DNA from: Acidobacteriota bacterium
GTDB taxonomy: Bacteria; Acidobacteriota; Holophagae; Thermotomaculales; Thermotomaculaceae
Reading direction: 5' to 3'
Assembly (NCBI GenBank): GCA_027038695.1
Contig: JALWHA010000054.1
Span: 1 to 16,686, forward strand
DNA length: 16,686 bases
Shown: positions 7,146 to 14,465 of the stretch, one piece after another
Layout of the letters: every line of letters begins with the position of its first letter
Numbering within the stretch: position 1 is the first letter of the stretch
Program-made: the position numbers and the translations under genes
The notes under the pieces: model-generated
Databases searched by the model: none
Seen by the model: only the letters and a program-made list of their open reading frames with translations
What the model was told of the DNA's origin: nothing

Positions 7146-8287
7146 TAGAAAACCTCCTCAAAGCGGTTAACAATATCGGTAGGCGAAACAGGAGTTCCGT
7201 CAAGTTTAAGAAGATCTTTTATAGGAAGCCTGCCTTTGTTAACCCTTTCAACTTCGTAAATAATCTGGCCTAAGTTAGCCTCTGCTACCATAATCCCTTT
7301 GTATTTCCCCGATGCAATCACTTCTTCAAGTTGTTTTTCAGGGAAAGGCCATATTGTAATCGGCCTGAATACGCCTACTTTTTTACCTTTCTCTTTTAAG
7401 ACTTTTGACGCTAATTTAGCGGCCGCACCGGTAGAACCGTATGCAAAGATAACGTATTCGGCATCGTCCATATTGAAGAATTCATTTTTCACTATTTCGT
7501 CAACATGGTTTTCAACCTTTTTCATCATTCTTTCCTGCTGCTGCCTTATCATATCCTTAGCGATTGTAGGATAGCCGTATTCGTCGTGATTCAATCCCGT
7601 TAAGTGGAACCTGTATCCCCTGAAGAATGCGCCCATAGGCGGAACATCACCTTTGCTCATATCAAAGGGTTTATATTTTTCACCCTGTTTAGGCTGAAAG
7701 ATCTCTCTTTCAACAACGTCTAACTCGGAAGGGTCAGGTAGTTCAAGCATTGTATTCATATGACCTAAGATTTCGTCACCTAAAATAAAAACAGGCGTTC
7801 TGAATTTCTCCGCAAGGTTAAAAGCTCTAACGGTTTCGTAATACATCTCTTTAGCGTTTCCCGGAACAATGGCTATTGTGGGATGGTCTCCGTGAGTTCC
7901 CCACCTCGCCTGCATAATATCACTCTGGCTCGGCGCAGTAGGAAAACCTGTTGAAGGGCCGCCTCTCATTATGTTAACAATTACAACAGGTGTTTCAGTA
8001 ATACAACCGAAGCCTATATGCTCTGATTTCAATGAGATCCCGGGGCCTGATGATGCCGTCATTGTTTTTACCCCCGTCCATGCAGCACCTATCGCGGCAG
8101 CCATACTTGCTATCTCGTCCTCCATCTGGATAAATGCGCCGCCTACTTTCGGCAACTGCTTTGACATCACTTCCATTATCTCTGATGAAGGGGTTATAGG
8201 ATAACCGGAATAAAATCTGCACCCTGCGTCAATTGCGGCTAAGGCAATAAGTTCATTACCTGTATATACCCCTTTTCTCTTAGTCAT
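7145..8287 (-). CDS. korA: 2-oxoglutarate:ferredoxin oxidoreductase, alpha subunit
   Basis: A 380-residue alpha subunit with the pyrimidine-binding and transketolase-like C-terminal domains. Diagnostic stretches are FYSGYPITPSSEIMEVM near the N terminus, FIQMEDEIASMAAAIGAAWTG, ASSGPGISLKSEHIGFG, and, in the C-terminal domain, FRPITIWPFPEKQ and VAEANLGQ. An ATG at 8302 is also in frame, but it lies at the edge of the strong GAGGAGG Shine-Dalgarno (8294-8300), which is spaced 6 bases from the ATG at 8287, so 8287 is the real start. It overlaps the korD stop by eight bases (ATGACTAA). The four-subunit arrangement with a separate ferredoxin-like subunit also occurs in pyruvate and 2-ketoisovalerate enzymes; sucCD just upstream makes 2-oxoglutarate the preferred substrate. 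Confidence 0.93.
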   Translation of the reverse strand: MTKRKGVYTGNELIALAAIDAGCRFYSGYPITPSSEIMEVMSKQLPKVGGAFIQMEDEIASMAAAIGAAWTGVKTMTASSGPGISLKSEHIGFGCITETPVVIVNIMRGGPSTGFPTAPSQSDIMQARWGTHGDHPTIAIVPGNAKEMYYETVRAFNLAEKFRTPVFILGDEILGHMNTMLELPDPSELDVVEREIFQPKQGEKYKPFDMSKGDVPPMGAFFRGYRFHLTGLNHDEYGYPTIAKDMIRQQQERMMKKVENHVDEIVKNEFFNMDDAEYVIFAYGSTGAAAKLASKVLKEKGKKVGVFRPITIWPFPEKQLEEVIASGKYKGIMVAEANLGQIIYEVERVNKGRLPIKDLLKLDGTPVSPTDIVNRFEEVF

Positions 8288-8564
8288 TTGTATCCTCCTC
8301 ATCTATACGAATAGCAAAGTCAGGGCATCTCATTTCACATGTCCTGCACCCGATGCAGTAATCTTCGGCGTCAACCTTTGCCACTACCCCGTAAATAGAA
8401 AACTTGTTATTTTCCAGCTGCAATGTACCTGTCGGACAAACCGCAACGCATATTCCGCAGCCTTTACAAAGGTTTTCATAAACATGAACCCTGTGAGAGA
8501 TCTTGCTGGGTTTTTTACGCCTTTTCAGTGCCTCTTCATTTATCCTTTTATCTTCTCCCGTCAT
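8280..8564 (-). CDS. korD: 2-oxoglutarate:ferredoxin oxidoreductase, delta subunit (2x[4Fe-4S] ferredoxin-like)
   Basis: A 94-residue protein with two complete [4Fe-4S] motifs: CKGCGICVAVCP (C33, C36, C39, C43) and CIGCRTCEMRCP (C70, C73, C76, C80). A basic leader of about 24 residues (EEALKRRKKPSKISHR) precedes them. It passes electrons from the catalytic beta subunit to ferredoxin. The start at 8564 has a GGGAG Shine-Dalgarno (8571-8575) 6 bases upstream, inside the short gap after sucD. It is the first kor gene after sucCD, in the order D-A-B-C. Confidence 0.94.
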   Translation of the reverse strand: MTGEDKRINEEALKRRKKPSKISHRVHVYENLCKGCGICVAVCPTGTLQLENNKFSIYGVVAKVDAEDYCIGCRTCEMRCPDFAIRIDEEDTND

Positions 8565-8575
8565 TTTAAACTCCC

Positions 8576-9448
8576 TTATTTCTTCAATGCTTTAAGCATT
8601 GTTTCACCGATTTCTGCAGGGCTTTTGACAACATGGACACCTGCTTTTGCAAGGGCTTCCATTTTTTCTTTTGCGGTACCTTTACCGCCTGCGATTATTG
8701 CACCTGCATGCCCCATCCTCTTGCCTTTAGGTGCCGTCTGTCCCGCAATAAATGAAACCACAGGTTTGGTGACATGCTGTTTAATAAATTCGGCAGCCTC
8801 TTCTTCGGCTGTACCCCCGATTTCACCTATCATAACAATACCTTCGGTCTCAGGGTCTTCCTGAAAGAGTTTTAAAGCATCAACAAAGTTTGTACCATTA
8901 ACAGGGTCTCCGCCTATACCGATACAGGTTGACTGGCCCAATCCTCTCTGAGTTAACTGAAAAACAGCCTCATAGGTCAGGGTTCCGCTCCTTGAAACAA
9001 CCCCGATAGTACCTTTTTTATGAATAAATCCCGGCATAATACCGACCTTTGCCTCTTCAGGAGTAATAATTCCCGGACAATTAGGCCCTATAAGCCTTGA
9101 GTTTTTATTTTTAAGATAATTTTTAACCTTAACCATATCTAAAACAGGAATACCTTCAGTGATGCATATAATAAGTTCCATGCCCGCGTCAGCCGCTTCC
9201 ATAATGGCGTCAGCCGCAAATGCGGGGGGGACAAATATCAACGATACGTTTGCGCCTGTTTGTTTTCTTGCTTCGGCAACGGTATTAAATACCGGAACAC
9301 CCTCAACGGTTTCTCCCTCTTTGCCTGGAGTAACGCCTGCAACCACGTTGGTACCGTAAGCGATGCACTGGGAAGTGTGAAACCTTCCTTCTTTACCTGT
9401 AATTCCCTGAACCAGAATTTTTGAATCTTTATTTACAAGGACAGCCAT
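8576..9448 (-). CDS. sucD: Succinyl-CoA synthetase, alpha subunit
   Basis: A 290-residue ADP- or GDP-forming succinate-CoA ligase alpha subunit. The CoA-binding Rossmann domain includes ILVQGITGKEGRFHT (11-25). SRLIGPNCPGIITPEEAKVG is the second family signature. The phosphorylated histidine is H247 in KRMGHAGAIIAGGKGTA. Length and motif order are normal. The start at 9448 is preceded by GGAGGGG with a 12-base gap to sucC. It catalyses succinyl-CoA + NDP + phosphate to succinate + NTP + CoA together with SucC. The nucleotide preference cannot be settled by eye. Confidence 0.97.
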   Translation of the reverse strand: MAVLVNKDSKILVQGITGKEGRFHTSQCIAYGTNVVAGVTPGKEGETVEGVPVFNTVAEARKQTGANVSLIFVPPAFAADAIMEAADAGMELIICITEGIPVLDMVKVKNYLKNKNSRLIGPNCPGIITPEEAKVGIMPGFIHKKGTIGVVSRSGTLTYEAVFQLTQRGLGQSTCIGIGGDPVNGTNFVDALKLFQEDPETEGIVMIGEIGGTAEEEAAEFIKQHVTKPVVSFIAGQTAPKGKRMGHAGAIIAGGKGTAKEKMEALAKAGVHVVKSPAEIGETMLKALKK

Positions 9449-9460
9449 TTTACCCCTCCA

Positions 9461-10627
9461 TTAGTTTCCGTTTACAATTGCGGCAACCTTTTCGGCAGCC
9501 TCTTTTAACTCGGTTGCAACTTCAAAATTCAAGCCGGAATTTTTAAGTATTTCAGCGCCCTGTTCCGCATTTGTTCCCTGCAACCTGATAACGATAGGAA
9601 CCTTTACTCCTACGTTTTTGGCAGCCTGAACAATACCTTCCGCAACCATATCACACCTTACTATTCCGCCGAATATGTTTATTAAAACCCCTTCCACTTT
9701 CGGATCGGAAAGTATAAGCCTAAAAGCATGGGAAACCCTTTCTGTATTGGCGGCACCACCCACATCAAGAAAGTTTGCAGGCTCGGCACCAGCAAGTTTA
9801 ATAATGTCCATGGTAGCCATTGCAAGACCTGCACCGTTTACCATACATCCTACGTTTCCATCAAGCTTAATAAAGTTTAAATCGTACTTGGACGCCTCAA
9901 CTTCATATTCGTTTTCTTCGCTTATGTCTCTCAATTCAACAATTTCTTTATGCCTGAAAAGTGCGTTATCGTCAAAATTCATCTTTGCGTCTAACGCCAG
10001 GACATCACCTTCTTTGGTGATAACAAGAGGGTTGATTTCTGCAAGGGATGCGTCTTTTGCCTCAAACGCCTTATACAAAGCCATAAAAAACTTAACCGCT
10101 TTTTTTGCGACGTCACCTTTTAAGTTAAGGCCGTAAGCAAGTTTTCTTGCCTGAAACGCCCCGAGACCTATTGAAGGGTCAACAAATTCTTTCAAGATCT
10201 TTTCCGGTGTCTTAGCGGCAACTTCTTCAATCTCAACACCGCCTTCCGTTGAAGCCATAACGACAGGTTTACCTGTCCCTCTGTCAACAACTATACCCAC
10301 ATAAAGTTCTTTTTCAATGTTTAATCCCTGCTCAACTAAAACCTTGTGAACAACCTTCCCTTCCGGCCCGGTTTGATGGGTAACAAGGGTCATGCCAATC
10401 ATCTGTTTCGCTATTTCATATGCCTCATCGGGGTTTTTTGCAAGTTTTACTCCGCCACCTTTTCCTCTTCCTCCGGCATGTATCTGGGCTTTTATAACAC
10501 ATAGGTTTCCACCTAACTTCTCCGCAACAGCCTTAGCCTCCTCAGGGGTGAAGGCAACTTCACCTTTGGGAGTAGGCACTCCGAACTCTCTTAAAATCGC
10601 CTTTGCTTGATACTCGTGGATCTTCAA
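9461..10627 (-). CDS. sucC: Succinyl-CoA synthetase, beta subunit (TTG start)
   Basis: A 388-residue ATP-grasp subunit of succinate-CoA ligase. The opening MKIHEYQAKAILREFGVP is the standard N terminus. Family stretches follow: KAQIHAGGRGKGGGVKLA (46-63), AEINPLVIT (196-204), NFLDVGGAANTERV (285-298) and NIFGGIVRCDMVAEGI (317-332). The first codon is TTG (10627-10625), fixed by the conserved N terminus and by GGGAGG five bases upstream. It is the first gene of the sucC-sucD-korD-korA-korB-korC-ndk operon, with an extended -10 promoter and a stem-loop in its leader. SucCD consumes the succinyl-CoA made by KorDABC, or supplies it if the cycle runs reductively. Confidence 0.97.
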   Translation of the reverse strand: MKIHEYQAKAILREFGVPTPKGEVAFTPEEAKAVAEKLGGNLCVIKAQIHAGGRGKGGGVKLAKNPDEAYEIAKQMIGMTLVTHQTGPEGKVVHKVLVEQGLNIEKELYVGIVVDRGTGKPVVMASTEGGVEIEEVAAKTPEKILKEFVDPSIGLGAFQARKLAYGLNLKGDVAKKAVKFFMALYKAFEAKDASLAEINPLVITKEGDVLALDAKMNFDDNALFRHKEIVELRDISEENEYEVEASKYDLNFIKLDGNVGCMVNGAGLAMATMDIIKLAGAEPANFLDVGGAANTERVSHAFRLILSDPKVEGVLINIFGGIVRCDMVAEGIVQAAKNVGVKVPIVIRLQGTNAEQGAEILKNSGLNFEVATELKEAAEKVAAIVNGN

Positions 10628-10637
10628 AACAACCTCC
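10625..10637 (-). promoter_or_regulatory. Shine-Dalgarno and TTG start codon of sucC
   Basis: GGAGG (10637-10633) is followed after five bases by the TTG initiation codon (10627-10625). No ATG or GTG in frame gives the conserved MKIHEYQAKA start. A strong ribosome site with a weak start codon at the head of a seven-gene operon may moderate SucC output. Confidence 0.75.
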
Positions 10638-10645
10638 CACTAATA

Positions 10646-10667
10646 TTTTTGCGGTTTCCCACAAAAA
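10646..10667 (-). promoter_or_regulatory. GAAA-capped hairpin in the sucC operon leader
   Basis: On the minus strand TTTTTGTGG (10667-10659), loop GAAA (10658-10655) and CCGCAAAAA (10654-10646) pair over nine positions (five U-A, three G-C and one G-U), with a GNRA-type tetraloop. It lies between the predicted transcription start (about 10674) and the sucC Shine-Dalgarno. The T-run precedes rather than follows the stem, so it is not an intrinsic terminator for this strand. A role in mRNA 5' stability or translation is inferred. Confidence 0.45.
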
Positions 10668-10680
10668 AATTTTTCATAAA

Positions 10681-10689
10681 ATTATAGCA
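10681..10689 (-). promoter_or_regulatory. Extended -10 promoter of the sucCD-kor-ndk operon
   Basis: TGCTATAAT (10689-10681) is a perfect TGnTATAAT extended -10. No good -35 is seen at 16-18 bases, which is typical for this promoter class. The -35 region would fall within the last codons of the upstream deaminase gene. The predicted start near 10674 gives a leader of about 47 bases. Confidence 0.6.
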
Positions 10690-10701
10690 TATTTTAAAAG
10701 A

Positions 10702-11796
10702 TTAGAACTTATCTAATTCTTTTATAACCTGTTTCAACAGTTCCCTTTTTTCTCTATAAGGAATAAATGCCGACTTAAAACTTTGAATTATAATATCTTT
10801 TATCTCTTCAAGAGTAAATCCGTAGTATTGGTGGGCAACCATAAATTCCTTTGTCAAAGTAGTATCGGAAACCAACCTGTTATCTGTGTTCAAAGTAATC
10901 CTTACCCCTAAATCATAGTAAAGCCTGACCGGGTGATCTTCAAACCTCTTTACGGCCTTGGTCTGAATATTTGACGATATACAAACCTCTAACGGAATTC
11001 TATGGTCATTAACGTAATTTAAAAGGTCTCCGTTTTCAAACAGCCTGGTCCCATGGCCTATCCTGTGCGCTCCACAATAATGTATTGCCTGGTGAATTGA
11101 CTCCGGGCCGTAGGCCTCTCCAGCATGGGTTGTTGAATTCAAGTTATTTTTTAATACGAGGTGAAAAGCGTCCCTATGCTCTTTAGCCGGATAATCTTCT
11201 TCGGCACCTGCCAAATCAAACGCCACAACCCCTTTGTTTTTGTAAGCCACAGACAACTCGGCAAGCTTCATTGAATATTTAGGATCAATGTTCCTTATTC
11301 CGCAAATTATTATACCGGATTTTACACCGAAGTCTTTTTCTCCCTGTCTTAAACCTTCAAGTACCGCTTCAAGTATGGCAACAAGTCCCAACCCTTTCTT
11401 TTGATGCAGTATAGGGGAGTACCTCACCTCTATATACTTAACGTTTTCTTTGGAGACATCTTCAATTAATTCGTATGCGGACCTGTAAAGAGCCTGTTCT
11501 TCCTGCAAGATACTTAAGGTAATATCAAAGGCTTTTAGATAATCCACCAGACTTTTACAATCAAACCCCGGCTGTAACATCCTCTTTAATTCGTCAACAT
11601 TATCTGTCGGTAGTTTGACTTTTTGCCTCTCAGCCTCCTCTAAAACCGTCTCAACCCTTAAACTTCCATCCAAATGACAATGAAGTTCAACCTTAGGCAA
11701 AGCCTTTATAATATCTTCGGTTACAGGTTTACCATCTCCCTTTTTCGGAGTAACATACTCTTTGCCTATCTCGTGCTGTAATTTTTCTTCCGTCAT
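10702..11796 (-). CDS. add: Adenosine deaminase family protein
   Basis: A 364-residue zinc-dependent deaminase of the ADA fold. Metal and catalytic residues are all visible: H39 and H41 in VELHCHLDGSL, H224 with the catalytic acid E227 in THAGEAYG, H248 in RIGHGTRL, and D305 in TLNTDNRLVSDTTLT. The NTDN version of the last motif, instead of NTDD, occurs in a recognised bacterial subgroup and is not damage. A hydrophilic extension of about 30 residues precedes the barrel. The start at 11796 has GAGGAGG (11801-11807) four bases upstream. The likely reaction is adenosine or deoxyadenosine to inosine. Some close relatives instead deaminate 6-aminodeoxyfutalosine in menaquinone synthesis, which cannot be excluded here. 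It sits between two operons with its own promoter; no clear terminator follows it. Confidence 0.88.
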   Translation of the reverse strand: MTEEKLQHEIGKEYVTPKKGDGKPVTEDIIKALPKVELHCHLDGSLRVETVLEEAERQKVKLPTDNVDELKRMLQPGFDCKSLVDYLKAFDITLSILQEEQALYRSAYELIEDVSKENVKYIEVRYSPILHQKKGLGLVAILEAVLEGLRQGEKDFGVKSGIIICGIRNIDPKYSMKLAELSVAYKNKGVVAFDLAGAEEDYPAKEHRDAFHLVLKNNLNSTTHAGEAYGPESIHQAIHYCGAHRIGHGTRLFENGDLLNYVNDHRIPLEVCISSNIQTKAVKRFEDHPVRLYYDLGVRITLNTDNRLVSDTTLTKEFMVAHQYYGFTLEEIKDIIIQSFKSAFIPYREKRELLKQVIKELDKF

Positions 11797-11820
11797 AAAA
11801 CCTCCTCGTTCTTTTAGAAG

Positions 11821-11848
11821 ATTATAGATAAAAATTTGAGTATTTAAA
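11821..11848 (-). promoter_or_regulatory. Promoter of the adenosine deaminase gene
   Basis: TTTAAA (11848-11843, four of six matches) and a perfect TATAAT (11826-11821) are separated by 16 bases. The predicted start near 11814 gives a leader of about 18 bases that includes the GAGGAGG Shine-Dalgarno. It lies in the 68-base gap after the nucleotidyltransferase fusion gene. Confidence 0.55.
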
Positions 11849-11864
11849 AGAAAAATTCAGGGTT

Positions 11865-14465
11865 TTAACTCTTAAAAGAATCTATATGTCTCTTTAAAAT
11901 TTCCATTTGTTCATTTTTAGAGGTAATATTCCCGTCTATAGCCTCCGAGAGGACAGCATCAAGAAGATGCTTTATCTCTTTCCCCTCATTCATTCCGAGA
12001 CTGATAGCGTCTCTTCCTCTTACAAGAAGTTTAAAATCCATATACTTATCAATGTATAAACTTATGTTTTTCTTATAACTTTCATCTTCAAAAAAAGCAA
12101 GCGCAAATAACAACACCTCTGTTTCCACGTCCCTGAAAAACATATAATATTCGGACATTTTTCTTTCTTTCCACTTTGCAAACATTGAATATTCCCTTAA
12201 AAACGCTTTATAATCCAGTAATATGTCTTTCTCCCTTTTTCTCACAGTCAATTTCTTAGCAATCTTTTCCCTTGTTTCAAGATTGGAATGAATTAATATA
12301 GCCATCAAGTATAAAAGCCACTCTTCTACAGGGGGTTTATACAGGAGTTTATACCAGGTTAACACCGAGTCAATGTTTAATGCTATCTGTTTAATATAGT
12401 TATCTATTGAAAAATCTTTGCCGAAAAACTGCAAACAACCGTATTTTGTAAAATCCTCAAAAACAAATGAAGCGTTTTTTTCAGTAAATAACTGTTTAAA
12501 TTCTTTTAAATACCTTTTACCCGATATAGTTGAAAATATATCTCGTTTTGAGGCTGTTAACATTAAACTTTCGGTGGTTTTGCCTATTTTAAACTTAAAC
12601 CTGTGCTTAAACCTTAAAGCCCGCAACACCCTTGTAGGGTCGTCAATAAAACTTAAAGAATGCAAAACCCTTATTACCCTGTCCTTCAAATCCCTTTTTC
12701 CATTAAAGTAATCTATCAAATCACCGAATCTTTTCCTGTTAAGGCAAATTGCCATAGCATTAATTGTAAAATCCCTTCTGTAAAGGTCGTGAAATAGGTT
12801 CCCCGGGGTTACCCTCGGCAAATCACCGGGGAAATCATAATACTCAAACCTTAAAGTAGCAATATCCAGCCTCAATCCGCTATCCAAAATGACAACCGCG
12901 GTATTGAACTTTTTATGTGCCTTAACCCTGCCTCCCAATCTTTTAACCAATGCTTCGGCAAAATCTATTCCGTTTTGAGATACCACAAAATCAAGATCAT
13001 AGTTCCTTTTTTTCAATAACAGGTCACGGACAAATCCTCCTACTATATATAACCCGACCCCCTCCTCTTCAGCCAGATCAGAAGCAGCCTGAATAACTCG
13101 AAATGCCCCTTCAGGCAATGATTCCTTCAATCTATCTCTTAGATTAACGGCGTTTCCCCTGCCTACATCTTTTACTACGACAAAGTGTTTTAATACAGCC
13201 GTTCTTGTTAGAATCCCCGCTGTTTTCCCGTTTTTTTCAACAAAAATAAGTTTAACGCCTTTTTCAAGAAAGAGTTTTTTAGCCTTTTCAATATCGTCCT
13301 CGGCCTTTACTTTTACAATATCCCTTATGGCCAAATTCCCCACCGAAAGGTCTTTGAGTTTTTGAGAAATCGCATAGTCTATGTCTTGCCTTGATACATA
13401 TCCGATAAATTCTCCATTATCGTCGGATATAGGCAACGAATTAACCTTTACACGATTAAAAATCTCAAATGCGTCTTTTACCGATGTGTTTTCATTTAAA
13501 ACCGCAATAGGGGAAGAAAGTATGTCTTCACATTTAGTTAAGGGAGGCAAGTTTTTAAGTACACTAACTACATAATCCCGGACCTCAAACAGTGTACGAT
13601 CTTTAAAAACTCCTGAGATAACGTTTTTGTGTCCTCCCTTAATACCTTTGAACAACTCCTGCAGATCAATATCCGAATAATTGTTTTTAACCGAGAGGTA
13701 AACCTTTTTCCCCATCTGAATAACGGCTACGAAAAGGTCTATAGCCTCCAGCTCCATAACCCTATGGATTACGGTTGAAACATCGGAATGAAATGCATTT
13801 AAGGTTAACTGCACTATAGCAACCTCTCTACCGTTAAACCTTATCCTTTCAATTTTGGGAATAATGGTATTTAAAAGTGACACCTGTCTTTTATTTAACG
13901 GCGTTTTCAAAACCCTGGAAACTTTGTTGAGGTTTGCCCCGCACCTCAAAAGATAGGCAACAGACTCGACATCTTCAGGAGATGTTTCGGCAAAAGAAAG
14001 AAAATCAGTGTCTTCGTAAATGCCTATTACCCCTAAAGTTGCAAACCCTGAAGGAATATTCACGCCTTGAAATTTAAGAAATTCCACAACAATAGAGGTG
14101 GAAGAGCCTCTCTTTTTAATAAAACAGTTTTCAGCATTTAAGAATAATTTCTGCGCGGTTTTAACATGATGGTCAAAGACATAGATTGCACTTTTTTTTA
14201 ACCTTTTAACCTTTTCGCACAATTCACCTAACCTGTTACACGATGAAGTATCGACCACTACGACGGATTCTAATTTGCTTCCCCTGATATCTGAAAGTTT
14301 TTTTTCGGAAGGCAGCCAATCTCTATTATTTTTAACAAACTCATTTACTTTATCTTCTTTGGAGCCGGGAAAAAGAAGAAAATAATCTTTAAAATACAGA
14401 TTCAAAAGGCAACATGCTGCAAACCCGTCAAAATCAAGGTTTATGTGAGAAGTGATTATTTTCAT
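11865..14465 (-). CDS. DHH phosphoesterase / CBS-pair / tRNA nucleotidyltransferase (poly(A) polymerase family) fusion
   Basis: An 866-residue three-part protein. Residues 1-300 are a DHH phosphoesterase: H7 with D11 and D13 (TSHINLDFDGFAA), D72 (VVVVDTSSC), DHH at 98-100 and D152 (YEDTDF). The DHHA1 glycine motif is degenerate (KGGHKNVISG, ~276-285). Residues ~313-428 form a CBS pair (VNSLPISDDNGEFIGYVSRQD; VKLIFVEKNGKTAGILTR). From ~453 comes a class II nucleotidyltransferase: YIVGGFVRD with GG at 476-477, catalytic D490 and D492 (YDLDFVV), LDIATLRFE, RRDFTINAMA (563-572) and DDPTRVLRALRF (608-619), then a helical tail. This long form occurs in bacteria that may split CC- and A-adding activities between two proteins, so the exact product (CCA, CC, A or poly(A)) cannot be told by eye. 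Its ATG overlaps the thioredoxin stop (ATGA). Confidence 0.93.
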   Translation of the reverse strand: MKIITSHINLDFDGFAACCLLNLYFKDYFLLFPGSKEDKVNEFVKNNRDWLPSEKKLSDIRGSKLESVVVVDTSSCNRLGELCEKVKRLKKSAIYVFDHHVKTAQKLFLNAENCFIKKRGSSTSIVVEFLKFQGVNIPSGFATLGVIGIYEDTDFLSFAETSPEDVESVAYLLRCGANLNKVSRVLKTPLNKRQVSLLNTIIPKIERIRFNGREVAIVQLTLNAFHSDVSTVIHRVMELEAIDLFVAVIQMGKKVYLSVKNNYSDIDLQELFKGIKGGHKNVISGVFKDRTLFEVRDYVVSVLKNLPPLTKCEDILSSPIAVLNENTSVKDAFEIFNRVKVNSLPISDDNGEFIGYVSRQDIDYAISQKLKDLSVGNLAIRDIVKVKAEDDIEKAKKLFLEKGVKLIFVEKNGKTAGILTRTAVLKHFVVVKDVGRGNAVNLRDRLKESLPEGAFRVIQAASDLAEEEGVGLYIVGGFVRDLLLKKRNYDLDFVVSQNGIDFAEALVKRLGGRVKAHKKFNTAVVILDSGLRLDIATLRFEYYDFPGDLPRVTPGNLFHDLYRRDFTINAMAICLNRKRFGDLIDYFNGKRDLKDRVIRVLHSLSFIDDPTRVLRALRFKHRFKFKIGKTTESLMLTASKRDIFSTISGKRYLKEFKQLFTEKNASFVFEDFTKYGCLQFFGKDFSIDNYIKQIALNIDSVLTWYKLLYKPPVEEWLLYLMAILIHSNLETREKIAKKLTVRKREKDILLDYKAFLREYSMFAKWKERKMSEYYMFFRDVETEVLLFALAFFEDESYKKNISLYIDKYMDFKLLVRGRDAISLGMNEGKEIKHLLDAVLSEAIDGNITSKNEQMEILKRHIDSFKS

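Noticed and set aside
8288..8302. Earlier korA start at 8302
   Set aside because: It lies at the edge of the GAGGAGG Shine-Dalgarno that serves the ATG at 8287, and it has no ribosome site of its own.
7145..8564. Assignment of the oxidoreductase as pyruvate or 2-ketoisovalerate specific
   Set aside because: The four-subunit form is compatible, but linkage in one operon with sucCD favours 2-oxoglutarate; no sequence feature read here points the other way.
8484..8864. Plus-strand open frame of about 126 codons opposite sucD and korD
   Set aside because: It lies antisense to two strongly conserved genes, has no family features and reflects codon bias on the opposite strand.
9675..10136. Plus-strand open frame of about 153 codons opposite sucC
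   Set aside because: It is antisense to the conserved ATP-grasp gene, with no plausible protein features; treated as a shadow.
10873..10893. Apparent loss of an aspartate in the deaminase motif (NTDN instead of NTDD)
   Set aside because: This variant is shared by a known bacterial subgroup and the zinc ligand D305 is intact, so it is not a sign of decay.
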